Source: Opitutaceae bacterium (GTDB lineage Bacteria; Verrucomicrobiota; Verrucomicrobiia; Opitutales; Opitutaceae). Taken from it: 64,000 nt of DNA. The position numbers and the translations under genes were made by a program. Location of the stretch: the NCBI GenBank assembly GCA_028284235.1, contig JANQSC010000023.1:171541-235540 (forward strand). The letters are read 5' to 3'. How positions within the stretch are numbered: the first letter of the stretch is position 1; the number at the start of each line of letters is the position of its first letter. Positions 17,567 through 27,150 of the stretch are shown here, piece by piece. Below the pieces are notes generated by a model. That model made no database searches. It saw only the letters and a list, made by a program, of their open reading frames with translations, and was not told the DNA's origin.

Positions 17567-20221
17567 ATGTCGTGGCTGCGTTCCATTAGATTGCAGATTC
17601 GGGCTCTTTTTCGCAACGGCCGGCATCAAGACGATCTGGATGAGGAAATGCAGGCGCATTTGGAGCAGCTCGTCGATGATTTCAAAGAGGAAGGGTTGAG
17701 CGAAGAGGAGGCTCGGAAACTGGCTTTGCGGGAGTTTGGCGGAGTCGAGAAATTCAAAGAAGAGACCCGCGACTCTTGGGGCACGCGTGTCGTGATGGAT
17801 CTGATACGGGATCTTCGCTACTCGGCGCGGTCGCTTTGGAAGAGCAAGGGGTTCAGTTTTGCAGTCATTGGAACACTTGCGATCTGTCTGGGAGCGAATA
17901 CAACGATCTTATCGGTATTGTATGAGTTGGTACTGAGACCTCTGCCTTTTGAAAATCCGGATAGAGTGGTTCATGTCTACAACGAGTTTCGTGAACCGGA
18001 GGAGCATTTTAGGGGGAGTGGTACTGGATTGAATCAATATCTCGACTACAGAAATGAGGCTGATCTATTTGAGGATGTTTCGGTTGAGTTACCCATAACT
18101 AAGACCTTTCAGGGAAAGGAAATATTTGGGAGGCAGGTGACTTCGGACTATTTTGATGTATTGAAAGTCAAACCGTTACTTGGGCGATTTATAATCGAAT
18201 CCGAGGTGTTTCCTGAGTCGAGTAATGTCCTGGTTCTTTCCCAAACTGCATGGGAAGACCTGTTCGATTCTGATCCGGGTATAATTGGCAAAGAGGTCGC
18301 TTTTCTCGATGAGATAACCCGAACCATTATTGGCGTGGCGCCTCGCAGTTTGGAGGTATTTGATTCTCGGGTACGGTTTTTTGTTCCCTTTGTTTTTCGA
18401 AAACAGGATTATGATCCGGTCAGGAGAATTGGATATGTAAGGCGCAATATGTGGGGGCGCTTGAAACAAGGAGTAACCGACGAGCAAGCTAAGCAGCAAC
18501 TCGAGTCATTGGAGTACCGATGGTATAATACAGTGCTAAGCGCAGAAGATCAGGCCAGGTGGAATCCTGAAAGACGAGTGGGTGTCAGGCGCGATAATCT
18601 ACTGAAAGGCCGTCTGCTCTTGTTGCAAGTGGGCGCGTTAATGGTGTTGTTGGTGGGATGCGTGAACATTGCGAACCTATTGCTCGGCCGTGCGGGCAAA
18701 CGGGCTCAGGAGCTCTGTCTACGATTGTCTTTTGGAGCGGGTAAGCTTGCGTTGGGTCGATTGCTGATCACGGAGAGTTTCCTGTTGGCAGGGATTGGAA
18801 TGACGGTTGGTTGCGTGTTCGCTTGGTCCGTACTTAAATTGATCAGCAACTACCTTGTGGTGCTTCTCCCTCAGGCGCCGGCTATGCACTTAAATTCTCA
18901 GGTGTCTCTCGTCACTATGGCGATTGCTGGGATTCTTACACTCATTATGGGTCTGATTCCGATCACAATGATGATGAAATCGGGTGCCCTGACTGCTTTA
19001 AGTAGTGGTGGCTCCCGGACCGCCTCAGCCGATCGCAAGACGCGTCGGCTAAGTGGTATGTTGGTCGTAGCGCAAATGGCTCTAGCCTTGATACTCCTTG
19101 TCGGTTCCGGACTCATGTTTCGAAGTTTCTATAATGTGCTTCAAGTGGATCCTGGGTTTGATGCCGAAAAGATTGTCCGAGGAGCCGTTAAGCTGCGGCC
19201 GCTTTTTAAGACAGATGCAGAACGGAAACAGGTAAAGAGGTTGTTTTTGGAAAAAATGAACGAGATCCCGGGTGTTGAAAGAGTGGCGCTTCAGTTTAGC
19301 AACCTGAACATCTTGGGTGAGCACAATCTGGATCCTATCAATTTGCGAGGCGTTGGGCCAGATGGCGAACACCTGGAAGTCGAGGCCATCTTCAAGCGTG
19401 TCACTTCCGACTTTTTTGCGACCATGGGGATGACTGTCCTGGATGGGCGGGCATTTGATCCAGTGGAGAAAGACGAGGGCTACATTCTGGATCAGTCTAT
19501 TCTCAAATACTATCCTGCCGGAGCGAAAGTAGTGGGTTCAGATGTGTGTTGGGGTAGGATTCCCAATGCGGGTGAGGTATGGCCTAAAGCAATTGGCATA
19601 GTCAATCGGGCTAATTTTGAGGGACTCGAGAAACGGGATGGAATGCCCATCGTCTACCGGAGTGAAGGGAAATGGGCTGACGATGAATGGGAGGTGTATC
19701 TCAGAACTACCCGCGACCCGGAAATGGTAGTGCGGGATATGCAAACCAAAATGCATGAGATTCATCCGGCTTTTTATTTAGGAGATCCGACTACCTTGAA
19801 GACGCCTCTCAAGAATCTCTACCTGGACCGACAAGGAATAACGTTGATCATTTGCCTGTTCGCCGGTGTGGCCGTTCTCTTGTCAGCTATTGGAATCTAC
19901 GGTGTGTTGTCCTACGATGTGCAACAGCGGCAGCGGGAGATGGGTATCCGTTCTGCAATTGGGGCTTCGCGATCGGATGTGTTGAACTTGATCCTGGGCC
20001 AGGGAATGAAGAAGGTCGCGGTTGGATTAGCTATCGGATTAGCCGGATCATTGTATCTGACTCGGTTTCTCGAAAGTCGGCTGTTTGATGTGTCGCCTTT
20101 AGATGCGACCAGCTTTGGATTGGCCCTGTTGTTTCTCTTGGGGATTTCCTTCTTAGCCAGCTTTGTCCCAGCGCGACGGGCCGTGAGAGTGCAGCCGGTC
20201 GAAGCCTTGAGAGTGGAGTAG
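17567..20221 (+). CDS. ADOP-6: duplicated MacB/FtsX-like permease
   Basis: 884 residues. Prefix (DLDEEMQAHLEQL; RDSWGTRVVMDLIRD) nearly as in ADOP-2, TM1 near 98-118, first FtsX from about 350 (LLVGCVNIANLLLGR), TM5 near 495-515, second periplasmic domain, last FtsX from about 758 (SAIGIYGVLSYDVQQRQREMGIR), tail QPVEALRVE. The periplasmic bodies resemble ADOP-4, not ADOP-2, so the N-terminal likeness to ADOP-2 stops around TM1. No ATPase domain. Operon with PadR-6. Confidence 0.88.
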   Translation: MSWLRSIRLQIRALFRNGRHQDDLDEEMQAHLEQLVDDFKEEGLSEEEARKLALREFGGVEKFKEETRDSWGTRVVMDLIRDLRYSARSLWKSKGFSFAVIGTLAICLGANTTILSVLYELVLRPLPFENPDRVVHVYNEFREPEEHFRGSGTGLNQYLDYRNEADLFEDVSVELPITKTFQGKEIFGRQVTSDYFDVLKVKPLLGRFIIESEVFPESSNVLVLSQTAWEDLFDSDPGIIGKEVAFLDEITRTIIGVAPRSLEVFDSRVRFFVPFVFRKQDYDPVRRIGYVRRNMWGRLKQGVTDEQAKQQLESLEYRWYNTVLSAEDQARWNPERRVGVRRDNLLKGRLLLLQVGALMVLLVGCVNIANLLLGRAGKRAQELCLRLSFGAGKLALGRLLITESFLLAGIGMTVGCVFAWSVLKLISNYLVVLLPQAPAMHLNSQVSLVTMAIAGILTLIMGLIPITMMMKSGALTALSSGGSRTASADRKTRRLSGMLVVAQMALALILLVGSGLMFRSFYNVLQVDPGFDAEKIVRGAVKLRPLFKTDAERKQVKRLFLEKMNEIPGVERVALQFSNLNILGEHNLDPINLRGVGPDGEHLEVEAIFKRVTSDFFATMGMTVLDGRAFDPVEKDEGYILDQSILKYYPAGAKVVGSDVCWGRIPNAGEVWPKAIGIVNRANFEGLEKRDGMPIVYRSEGKWADDEWEVYLRTTRDPEMVVRDMQTKMHEIHPAFYLGDPTTLKTPLKNLYLDRQGITLIICLFAGVAVLLSAIGIYGVLSYDVQQRQREMGIRSAIGASRSDVLNLILGQGMKKVAVGLAIGLAGSLYLTRFLESRLFDVSPLDATSFGLALLFLLGISFLASFVPARRAVRVQPVEALRVE

Positions 20222-20301
20222 AGGGGTGGAAGAGTGAAGATTGAATAGTGAGGGGTGAGGGCTGCGGAGCCGCTCCTCGGGGCATATGAGATAGGAATAG
20301 C

Positions 20302-20347
20302 TTGACAGTTGAAATAGTCAGATATCTATATGGATAGATAGCTGACT
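20302..20347 (+). promoter_or_regulatory. Promoter/operator of PadR-7, palindrome abuts the ATG
   Basis: TTGACA (20302-20307) gives a good -35 box, and -10-like TATATG lies within a long palindrome at 20316-20347 whose outer arms are AGTCAG and CTGACT (14-bp arms with one mismatch, 4-nt centre). The right arm ends exactly at the ATG at 20348, leaving no room for a ribosome-binding site and predicting a leaderless or very short-leader transcript. Confidence 0.65.
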
Positions 20348-20683
20348 ATGAAAAAGACGCAGAAGAAGGACTTGCTGTTGGGGACGCTGGATTTGCTGAT
20401 TCTGCGTGTGCTCAACAGCGGGAACAAGCACGGCTACGGGATTGCCCGGCAGATTGAGCTGCTGAGCAAGGATGTGCTGAGCGTGAAAAAGGGGTCGCTT
20501 TACCCGGCGTTGCATCGATTGGAAAAGGAGGGGTTTGTGAGGTCTGCTTGGGAGATGGGCGAAGCGAAGAAGCCGATGAAGACTTACTCGCTGACTTCGG
20601 TCGGTCGGACGCAGATGGAAGAGGAGCTGGGGAATTGGGAGCTGCTTTCCCAGGCGGTGAACACGGTGATTAAGGGGACGTGA
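20348..20683 (+). CDS. PadR-7: PadR-family transcriptional regulator
   Basis: 111 residues: LLLGTLDLLILRVL, KHGYGIARQIELL, KKGSLYPALHRLEKEG, then a C-terminal helix. It differs from its sisters in the wing region (WEMGEAKKPMKTYSLTSVG in place of GxSExNRRxKFYxLT), so DNA or ligand contacts may differ. ADOP-7 starts with GTG 4 nt after its stop. Confidence 0.9.
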   Translation: MKKTQKKDLLLGTLDLLILRVLNSGNKHGYGIARQIELLSKDVLSVKKGSLYPALHRLEKEGFVRSAWEMGEAKKPMKTYSLTSVGRTQMEEELGNWELLSQAVNTVIKGT

Positions 20684-20687
20684 TTTT

Positions 20688-23387
20688 GTGAATACGGTCG
20701 CTCGGTTTTTGCTTAAGACCCGCTATCGACTGGCGGCGTTGTTTGGCTTGTCGCGGAAGAACGACGATCTCAGCGAAGAACTGGAGCAACATATCGAGAT
20801 GGCGATTGCGGATGGCGAGACGCGGGGATTGAGTTCGGAAGAAGCGCGTAAAGAGGCGTTGAGGGAGTTTGGCAGTATCGAGGTTCTGAAGGAAGAGTGT
20901 CGCGACTCCTGGGGAACCCGTGTCGTGATGGATCTGATACGGGACTTCCGGTTCACCATCCAATCCTTAAGGCGCACGCCGGTTTTCACGGTTACGGTAG
21001 TTGGCGTGATCGCTTTGTGCATCGCGGCAAATACCACGGTTCTTTCAGCCCTTCACCAATTGATCTTAAGACCGCTCCCGTTCAAGGATCCCGAGCGCTT
21101 AGTGCAGGTGATCAATGTAGGCATCTATGGTCTCAGGCGAGAAAGTGGCGATGGCATGAAAAAAGGGATGACGCCCAGCAATGCGAGTTGGGTTCAGTAT
21201 CTCGATTGGAGTGAAAATACCACTTTGTTTGAGGGCTTTGGATTTCGGACGACAACGACTCGTGTTGTCGAGCGTGACGGAGTAGTCGCTCACGTGCCGG
21301 TTCACGCTATCAATGCGGGGCTCTTCGACTTGATGGGCGTGACACCGCTCCTGGGTCGTTTTTTTACCGAGCAGGAGGTGGAACCTGGGCCGGGTCCTGG
21401 TAATGTGATCATCCTCACTCAATCCACTTGGGAGAACGAATTTCGGTCGGATCCATCGGTGGTAGGCAAGCAAGTAAGACTCGATAACAAAGAGTCCTAT
21501 ACCATTGTAGGCGTGGCGCCTCGGAGTATGGAAATTCTGGATGCGCGGTGTAAATACTTCTTGCCGATTTCAATTCGCTGGAATGATGAGACGATTCAAC
21601 AAAGAGCCAATGGAGGAGGGGATTTATGGGCGCGATTGAAACCGGGAGTGAGTAGGGAGGCGGCGCTTTCGGAGATAGAGGCGCTGGAGGCAGTTTGGTA
21701 TCAAGAGGTCGCCCTTCCAGGGTGGCGAAACCATTACGACAAGTTTAGCGACTACCTGACGTTTTCAGTGACTCACCCGATGCAGCAGTCGCTTTCATTA
21801 CTGCAGGGGGGAGCTCTGTTTGTGTTTTTAGTTGGGTGCCTTAACGTGATGACGCTCCTGGTTGGGAGGGTGAGCCACCGCTGTCAGGAGCTGGGAATTC
21901 GCAGGGCGTTAGGAGCGGGAGCATCTGCCCTTCGCAGACTGATGCTCGTGGAGAGTTTCCTGCTGACGCTTTGTTCCGTTGTCGCGGGACTCGGGTTGTC
22001 ACAGGTAGCCCTTGGAATTGTAAACGCTTACTTGCCAATCGCGGAGCCCAGCCTGATGCCCGTTGCGATCGGAAAAGAAATCTATGGAGTCATAGCTGCC
22101 GGCGCTATCGCAGTGTTTTTGTTCATGGGCCTGGCGCCATTGACGCTATTTGGAGCTTCCGGGCGGCTCAGCTCCAAGGTGGAAGGAACACGTGCGGCTT
22201 CAGTGGGATCGAGCTCAAGAAAACTGACTCATTGCCTGGTCGTCGGGCAAGTCGCCATCACATTTACGCTCTTAATCGGCGCCGGTTTGCTGCTTCGCAG
22301 CTTTCATAAGGTGATGCAGGTGGATCCGGGGGTTCCTGCGAGCCAAGTACTGTATGGTACGGTTGAATGGCAGACGCTGCGCTCGTTCTATGTCCGCAAA
22401 GACACGATCCAATTGAAGAACCGAATTGCAGATGAGCTGAATAAGATACCTGGAATGCAACATGTGGCTATATCGAGTTCGGAACCGCTTCGCGCCAGCC
22501 ACGGTTCACTGTGGATCAAAGGGTTCCCAGGGGATGACAATCTGATGCGGGCCTGGAACGCTGTGTCGCGGAACTATTTCGAAACAATGGGAATGGTGTT
22601 TTTGGAAGGAAGAAACTTCGACCCGAATGCTCCGCCGGGTCGCGAGCGAATTGTGGATGAGTCATTCTCGGAGCTCTATTTGGATGGGAAGAGTCCTTTA
22701 GGTTTGGATACGCAGGGAGGGACGTACAATGAAAACGGTCCTTGGGGGCGAATTGTGGGGGTCGTTTCTCGCGCCAATCTTCAAGGTCTTGAGCAACGGG
22801 ACGGCGTGCCTTTCATGTATACGCACAATAAAGAGACTTCTGGAAGCGCTTGGTTTACCGTGATTGCCCGTACTTCGCGAATAGACGAGAACGTGAGTTT
22901 GGAGCTGCAGAAGAGCCTGCGCGAGGTGGACCCCCGTTTGCCACCGGTCGAGTTTGTGACGCTGAAGAAGACCCTCGACGACTTGGTCGTCGGACGCAAA
23001 GGGATCACCTACTTGCTGATCGTGTTCGCTGCCTTGGCCTTAGTGTTGGCGATCATGGGAATCTACGCGGTGCTATCCTATGATGTACTGCAGCGACGCA
23101 AGGAAATGGGAATTCGCAGCGCCTTGGGCGCTGCCAAAGGGTCGTTGCTGGGCATGGTCCTAAAGCAAGGTTTTATAAAGACGGGTCTGGGACTCGTGAT
23201 CGGAATCGCGGGAGCGATCGCAATTAGCCGCATTCTGGAGAGTCAGCTGTTTGATGTGGCCCCGTTTGATCCGCTGACGTATCTCTTGGTCGCAGTTGGC
23301 TTGTTAGCCACTGGAATCGCGGCGAGTTATATCCCCGCCCGTTTCGCCGCCAACCAGGATCCGGCGAAGGTGCTAGCGAGCGAGTGA
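20688..23387 (+). CDS. ADOP-7: duplicated MacB/FtsX-like permease
   Basis: 899 residues from a GTG start. Prefix with DLSEELEQHIEMAI and RDSWGTRVVMDLIRD, TM1 near 100-120, first FtsX from about 371 (FLVGCLNVMTLLVGR), TM5 near 512-530, last FtsX from about 773 (MGIYAVLSYDVLQRRKEMGIR). The GC(L/F)NVMTL motif groups it with ADOP-8 and ADOP-9, its downstream neighbours, suggesting serial tandem duplication. Tail DPAKVLASE. No ATPase domain. Confidence 0.88.
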   Translation: MNTVARFLLKTRYRLAALFGLSRKNDDLSEELEQHIEMAIADGETRGLSSEEARKEALREFGSIEVLKEECRDSWGTRVVMDLIRDFRFTIQSLRRTPVFTVTVVGVIALCIAANTTVLSALHQLILRPLPFKDPERLVQVINVGIYGLRRESGDGMKKGMTPSNASWVQYLDWSENTTLFEGFGFRTTTTRVVERDGVVAHVPVHAINAGLFDLMGVTPLLGRFFTEQEVEPGPGPGNVIILTQSTWENEFRSDPSVVGKQVRLDNKESYTIVGVAPRSMEILDARCKYFLPISIRWNDETIQQRANGGGDLWARLKPGVSREAALSEIEALEAVWYQEVALPGWRNHYDKFSDYLTFSVTHPMQQSLSLLQGGALFVFLVGCLNVMTLLVGRVSHRCQELGIRRALGAGASALRRLMLVESFLLTLCSVVAGLGLSQVALGIVNAYLPIAEPSLMPVAIGKEIYGVIAAGAIAVFLFMGLAPLTLFGASGRLSSKVEGTRAASVGSSSRKLTHCLVVGQVAITFTLLIGAGLLLRSFHKVMQVDPGVPASQVLYGTVEWQTLRSFYVRKDTIQLKNRIADELNKIPGMQHVAISSSEPLRASHGSLWIKGFPGDDNLMRAWNAVSRNYFETMGMVFLEGRNFDPNAPPGRERIVDESFSELYLDGKSPLGLDTQGGTYNENGPWGRIVGVVSRANLQGLEQRDGVPFMYTHNKETSGSAWFTVIARTSRIDENVSLELQKSLREVDPRLPPVEFVTLKKTLDDLVVGRKGITYLLIVFAALALVLAIMGIYAVLSYDVLQRRKEMGIRSALGAAKGSLLGMVLKQGFIKTGLGLVIGIAGAIAISRILESQLFDVAPFDPLTYLLVAVGLLATGIAASYIPARFAANQDPAKVLASE

Positions 23388-23543
23388 CTGGCTTCAAACC
23401 GGGAGTGATCCGCTTTCGCTCAAAGAGCTACGACAGACGCGATGCTGAGACAAGAGCGTGATGGTGAAGATTGAACCGCGAAAACAGGCTTTCGATCTTC
23501 ATTTCCCATAGTTTATGGATTATCAAGTAGCTCTGTTATCAAG

Positions 23544-23586
23544 CTTCGACCTATTATTCTTGACTCGAATTTCCAATAGGTCGAAG
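23544..23586 (+). promoter_or_regulatory. Palindromic operator of PadR-8
   Basis: Perfect 12-bp arms CTTCGACCTATT (23544-23555) and AATAGGTCGAAG (23575-23586) are separated by 19 nt that contain TTGACT (a possible -35). The right arm ends 8 nt before the ATG at 23595. The arm spacing is larger than in other modules, so a bound dimer would span three helical turns. Confidence 0.65.
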
Positions 23587-23594
23587 ATTGACAA

Positions 23595-23912
23595 ATGGAT
23601 TTGCTTCAAGGCACTTTGGACATGCTCATCCTGCGGATTTTGTCTTCGGGCAAGCGACATGGGTACGACATCACGAAACGGATACTTCTTCTTTCGGACT
23701 CGAAGCTGAAGGTGGGGCATGGATCGCTTTATCCGGCGCTGCATCGCTTGGAGACGAAAGGCTTTATTACGTCGAGCCGGGGCCATACGGAAAAGGGCCG
23801 GGCGGCGAAGTTCTATGAGCTCACGTCTGTGGGCCGTGAGCAAATTTCGTCTGAGAAGCAGCAGTGGGAAGAATTCGCGGCGGTGATCAATCGCATTATG
23901 GAAGAGGGCTGA
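23595..23912 (+). CDS. PadR-8: PadR-family transcriptional regulator
   Basis: 105 residues, the shortest N-terminus of the set: it begins directly with MDLLQGTLDMLILRIL, then KRHGYDITKRILLL, GHGSLYPALHRLETKG and a C-terminal helix (EQISSEKQQWEEFAAVINRI). ADOP-8 starts with GTG 6 nt after the stop. Confidence 0.9.
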   Translation: MDLLQGTLDMLILRILSSGKRHGYDITKRILLLSDSKLKVGHGSLYPALHRLETKGFITSSRGHTEKGRAAKFYELTSVGREQISSEKQQWEEFAAVINRIMEEG

Positions 23913-23918
23913 TCTGCG

Positions 23919-26603
23919 GTGAGAAGGCTCCTCCACGAGATACGGAACCGGGTCAGGTTTCTCTTCGGGTTCAATCGCAAACAGCGCGAACTCGACGAGG
24001 AAATAGACTTCCATCTCCAAGAAGCCATCGACGAGCTGGTTGAATCCGGAGTCAGTCCAGAAGAAGCTCGGCTTCGGGCGCTTCGAGAATTTGGGCATGC
24101 GAACTCAGTTCTCGAAGACTGCCGCGACTCCTGGGGTACACGTGTCGTGATGGATCTGATACGGGATGTTCGGTATTCGGTCCGGTCGCTGTGGAAGAGC
24201 AAGGGGTTCAGTTTTGCGGTGGTGGCGACTTTGGCGTTGTGTATAGGGGTCAATACGACCGTCCTCTCTGCATTGTACAGTCTCGTTTTGAAGCCCTTGC
24301 CGGTTGAAAATCCGGAGCGACTTGTCCGGTTGTTCAATGTTAAGGAAAACAGGAATTCCAACTTCAAGCACAGTGGATCAAGCAGTGGGCAATACCTCGA
24401 TCTACGGGAGCGAACCGATCTTTTCGAAGGAAGCGCGTTTACGTGGACGCTCAATAAGTTGGTCGACAGTGGCTCGTCTGTCAGGAGGGTCAAAACCTTG
24501 AGTGTGACCGCTGATTATTTTGAATTAATGAACGCGAAACCAGTGCTGGGTCGGTTCTTTTCGCCGGAGGAAATGGATCGAGGCGCTGCTAAGACTGTAG
24601 TATTGTCTCAAAGCGTATGGGAAAGTGAATACGAATCGAATCCAAAGGTAATCGGGAAGGAAATTCGTGTTGATGATAATGTTATTCATACCATAATTGG
24701 CGTGGCCTCTCGGAGTCTGGGGGCGTTCGACTTTGAAATTAAGTACATTTTCCCGCACGATATCGTCTATGATAGTTCTCGGGATGTTGCGAGCAACCGC
24801 TATGCGCGCAATTCGAATGACTTGTGGCTACGGCTGAAGCCAGGTGTCAGTCGAGAAGCAGCACTCGGGCAGATTCGGGCGATCGAACGCCGTTGGTACG
24901 AGGAGATCGCCAATAATGAAGGGCGACGGAACTATGAGACCTACGACGGAAACGTTCAATTTGAAATAGCTGATCCACTCGAAGGCTCTTTGTATCTATT
25001 GGAGAGCAGCTCGCTCCTTATACTTCTGGTGGGCTGTTTCAATGTTATGACATTGAGTTTGAGCCGTGTTAATCATAAGCGCCATGAGCTTTCTATTCGC
25101 AATGCTCTGGGTTCCGGAAAGTCCAGGCTGAGACGGTTGATGCTGGTCGAAAGCGCGTTTCTAATCGGCGCTGCCGCCGCTGCCGGAGTAATCCTGGCAT
25201 GGGGAGGATTGTATTTGATCAATGGATATCTGAGCGCGATGAGTCCCAGTAGTATGCCTGTTGGGCTCGATCTCAATGTCGTTGCGACTGCGTTTGCCGC
25301 TACCGTTGGCATTGTGAGCGTGATAGGGCTTTTCCCTCTAGAGATTCTCTGGAAGACGGGATTGCTCCGGCGTGTCGATGGCAGCCAGCGAAGTTCCTCG
25401 GCGGGCGGACTTTCGCGAACGGTAAGCAACTGCATGGTCGTCGGGCAGATTGCCGTCGCGTTTGTCATGCTCATCGGTGGTGGATTGCTTTTCCGCAGTT
25501 TCCAAAACGTGTTGAATGTGGATCCGGGATTCGAAGCGACTCAAGTGGTGCAGGGTCGGCTAGATTTTTCCACCGTTTATACTTTTTATAAGAACCGGGC
25601 TGATGGCGCAGTCCTGAAGCGACGCATACACGAAGCAATGAAAGGAATCCCGGGAGTGGAGAGCGTGAGTTTTTCCGTGATCCAAATGTTTTCGAATGAT
25701 CTAAGAGCAGCGGACCAACCATCCATTGTGCGCGGAGAAGAGTTCGATCCCTCACAGGTTTCAATTACTTACCTGGTGTCGCCAGAGTTTTTTACTACCA
25801 TGGGCATTCCAATACTGGAGGGTCGCAGCTTTAATGCAGGTGATATTCAATACACTGCCATAGTGGATGAACTGTTCGCTCGGCGTTACTTTGGTGATCG
25901 CAGTCCAGTTGGCGCCGAGATTCATGGGAGTCATAAGGGACCCGGTCCCAAACAACGTTGGCATCGGATTGTAGGAGTTGCCGGGAGAGCAAATCTCCGA
26001 GGGTTGGAGCAATGGGATGGTGTGCCGATCATTTATTCTAATGAACCGATTGAATTTGGAGATTTGGAGTACACGATTCTTCTTCGCGTCTCGCGTCCGG
26101 CTGAAGGCGTCGTCCGGGATATGCGGGCGAAAATTCATGAGATCGATCCGCGCTTGCCTTTGAGCTATGCGGGTCCTTTGGACGAGGCTTTGGATGAGAT
26201 GCTCTTAAGCCGAAAGGGGATCACTTTGCTGCTGGTTTCCTTTGCGGCGCTCGCTTTGTTTTTGTCTTTAACGGGTGTCTATGCGGTACTGGCTTACGAC
26301 GTATCGCAGCGCGGTCGTGAGATCGGCATCCGCAAAGCACTGGGTTCCTCAAGGCAGCGGATCCATTCAATGATCTTGAAAACTGGGCTGGCGAAGACGT
26401 TTACGGGACTTGGTCTCGGTATCGTTGGAGCTCTTTTTTTGAGCCGATTCCTGGAGAGTTTTTTGTTCGGCGTCGCTCGTTTAGATACCGCTACGTATGT
26501 AGGGTCGGTCTCGCTATTTGTCTTCGCGGCGTTGCTTGCCTGCTACCTCCCCGCGCGTAGAGCGGCCAATGTCGATCCGCTCGAGACGATGGCGGCGGAG
26601 TGA
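23919..26603 (+). CDS. ADOP-8: duplicated MacB/FtsX-like permease
   Basis: 894 residues from a GTG start. Prefix (ELDEEIDFHLQEAI; CRDSWGTRVVMDLIRD), TM1 near 98-118 (FSFAVVATLALCIGVN), first FtsX from about 357 (LLVGCFNVMTLSLSR), TM5 near 500-520, last FtsX from about 766 (SLTGVYAVLAYDVSQRGREIGIR), tail DPLETMAAE. Groups with ADOP-7 and ADOP-9. In the second periplasmic domain it has the common MGIPILEGRSF and IVDELFARRYFGDRSPVG segments. Substrate unknown. Confidence 0.88.
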   Translation: MRRLLHEIRNRVRFLFGFNRKQRELDEEIDFHLQEAIDELVESGVSPEEARLRALREFGHANSVLEDCRDSWGTRVVMDLIRDVRYSVRSLWKSKGFSFAVVATLALCIGVNTTVLSALYSLVLKPLPVENPERLVRLFNVKENRNSNFKHSGSSSGQYLDLRERTDLFEGSAFTWTLNKLVDSGSSVRRVKTLSVTADYFELMNAKPVLGRFFSPEEMDRGAAKTVVLSQSVWESEYESNPKVIGKEIRVDDNVIHTIIGVASRSLGAFDFEIKYIFPHDIVYDSSRDVASNRYARNSNDLWLRLKPGVSREAALGQIRAIERRWYEEIANNEGRRNYETYDGNVQFEIADPLEGSLYLLESSSLLILLVGCFNVMTLSLSRVNHKRHELSIRNALGSGKSRLRRLMLVESAFLIGAAAAAGVILAWGGLYLINGYLSAMSPSSMPVGLDLNVVATAFAATVGIVSVIGLFPLEILWKTGLLRRVDGSQRSSSAGGLSRTVSNCMVVGQIAVAFVMLIGGGLLFRSFQNVLNVDPGFEATQVVQGRLDFSTVYTFYKNRADGAVLKRRIHEAMKGIPGVESVSFSVIQMFSNDLRAADQPSIVRGEEFDPSQVSITYLVSPEFFTTMGIPILEGRSFNAGDIQYTAIVDELFARRYFGDRSPVGAEIHGSHKGPGPKQRWHRIVGVAGRANLRGLEQWDGVPIIYSNEPIEFGDLEYTILLRVSRPAEGVVRDMRAKIHEIDPRLPLSYAGPLDEALDEMLLSRKGITLLLVSFAALALFLSLTGVYAVLAYDVSQRGREIGIRKALGSSRQRIHSMILKTGLAKTFTGLGLGIVGALFLSRFLESFLFGVARLDTATYVGSVSLFVFAALLACYLPARRAANVDPLETMAAE

Positions 26604-26720
26604 GGCTTTGGGGAGTGAAACCCGCTGCCAGGTCTGAAGGCCGGTCTTTTGTGTGGGCATGGATTCGCACTGTTTTCCTCTTCCGGAGCGATTTCCGGGA
26701 ATCGAGACTCTTCCGAACTA

Positions 26721-26760
26721 ATATATTGACAATCAATATATGGAAAGGCGTTATATTGAC
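26721..26760 (+). promoter_or_regulatory. Promoter/operator of PadR-9
   Basis: Palindrome ATATATTG-ACAAT-CAATATAT (26721-26741, 8-bp arms) overlaps a TTGACA -35-like box (26726-26731). A second ATATTGAC half-site lies at 26753-26760, just before the ATG at 26768. There is no clear Shine-Dalgarno sequence. Confidence 0.6.
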
Positions 26761-26767
26761 CTTCGTT

Positions 26768-27100
26768 ATGCCAGAGAACAAAAACGAAGTTTTTCAGGGG
26801 TCCTTGGAAATGCTGATCCTGAGGGTGCTCCAAACGGGCGATCGCCATGGGTACGGGATCGCCAAGCGGATCGAGCAGGTGTCGCAAAACACTTTCGTAA
26901 TCAATATGGGCTCGCTTTACACGGCGCTCAATCGGCTATTGTCCAAAGGCCACGTGGAAAACTACTGGGACGAGGCGGACACCGGTCGTCGAGCCAAGTT
27001 CTACACGCTCACTTCTAGCGGCAAAGCTCAAGTGGGTGTGGAAATCGAAAACTGGAATGCCAATATTGCCGGTGTGCAGCGTATCATCGACAACGCCTAG
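26768..27100 (+). CDS. PadR-9: PadR-family transcriptional regulator
   Basis: 110 residues from ATG 26768 (MPENKNEVFQGSLEML). The frame stays open upstream to 26600, but that part overlaps the operator and matches nothing in its sisters. Segments RHGYGIAKRIEQVS and NMGSLYTALNRL closely match PadR-11. ADOP-9 follows after 50 nt, the longest gap of any module. Confidence 0.9.
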   Translation: MPENKNEVFQGSLEMLILRVLQTGDRHGYGIAKRIEQVSQNTFVINMGSLYTALNRLLSKGHVENYWDEADTGRRAKFYTLTSSGKAQVGVEIENWNANIAGVQRIIDNA

Positions 27101-27150
27101 CAAAAAGCGCGTTTCCGATTCACTCGACTTAATTGCGACTTGAAGGGCCT

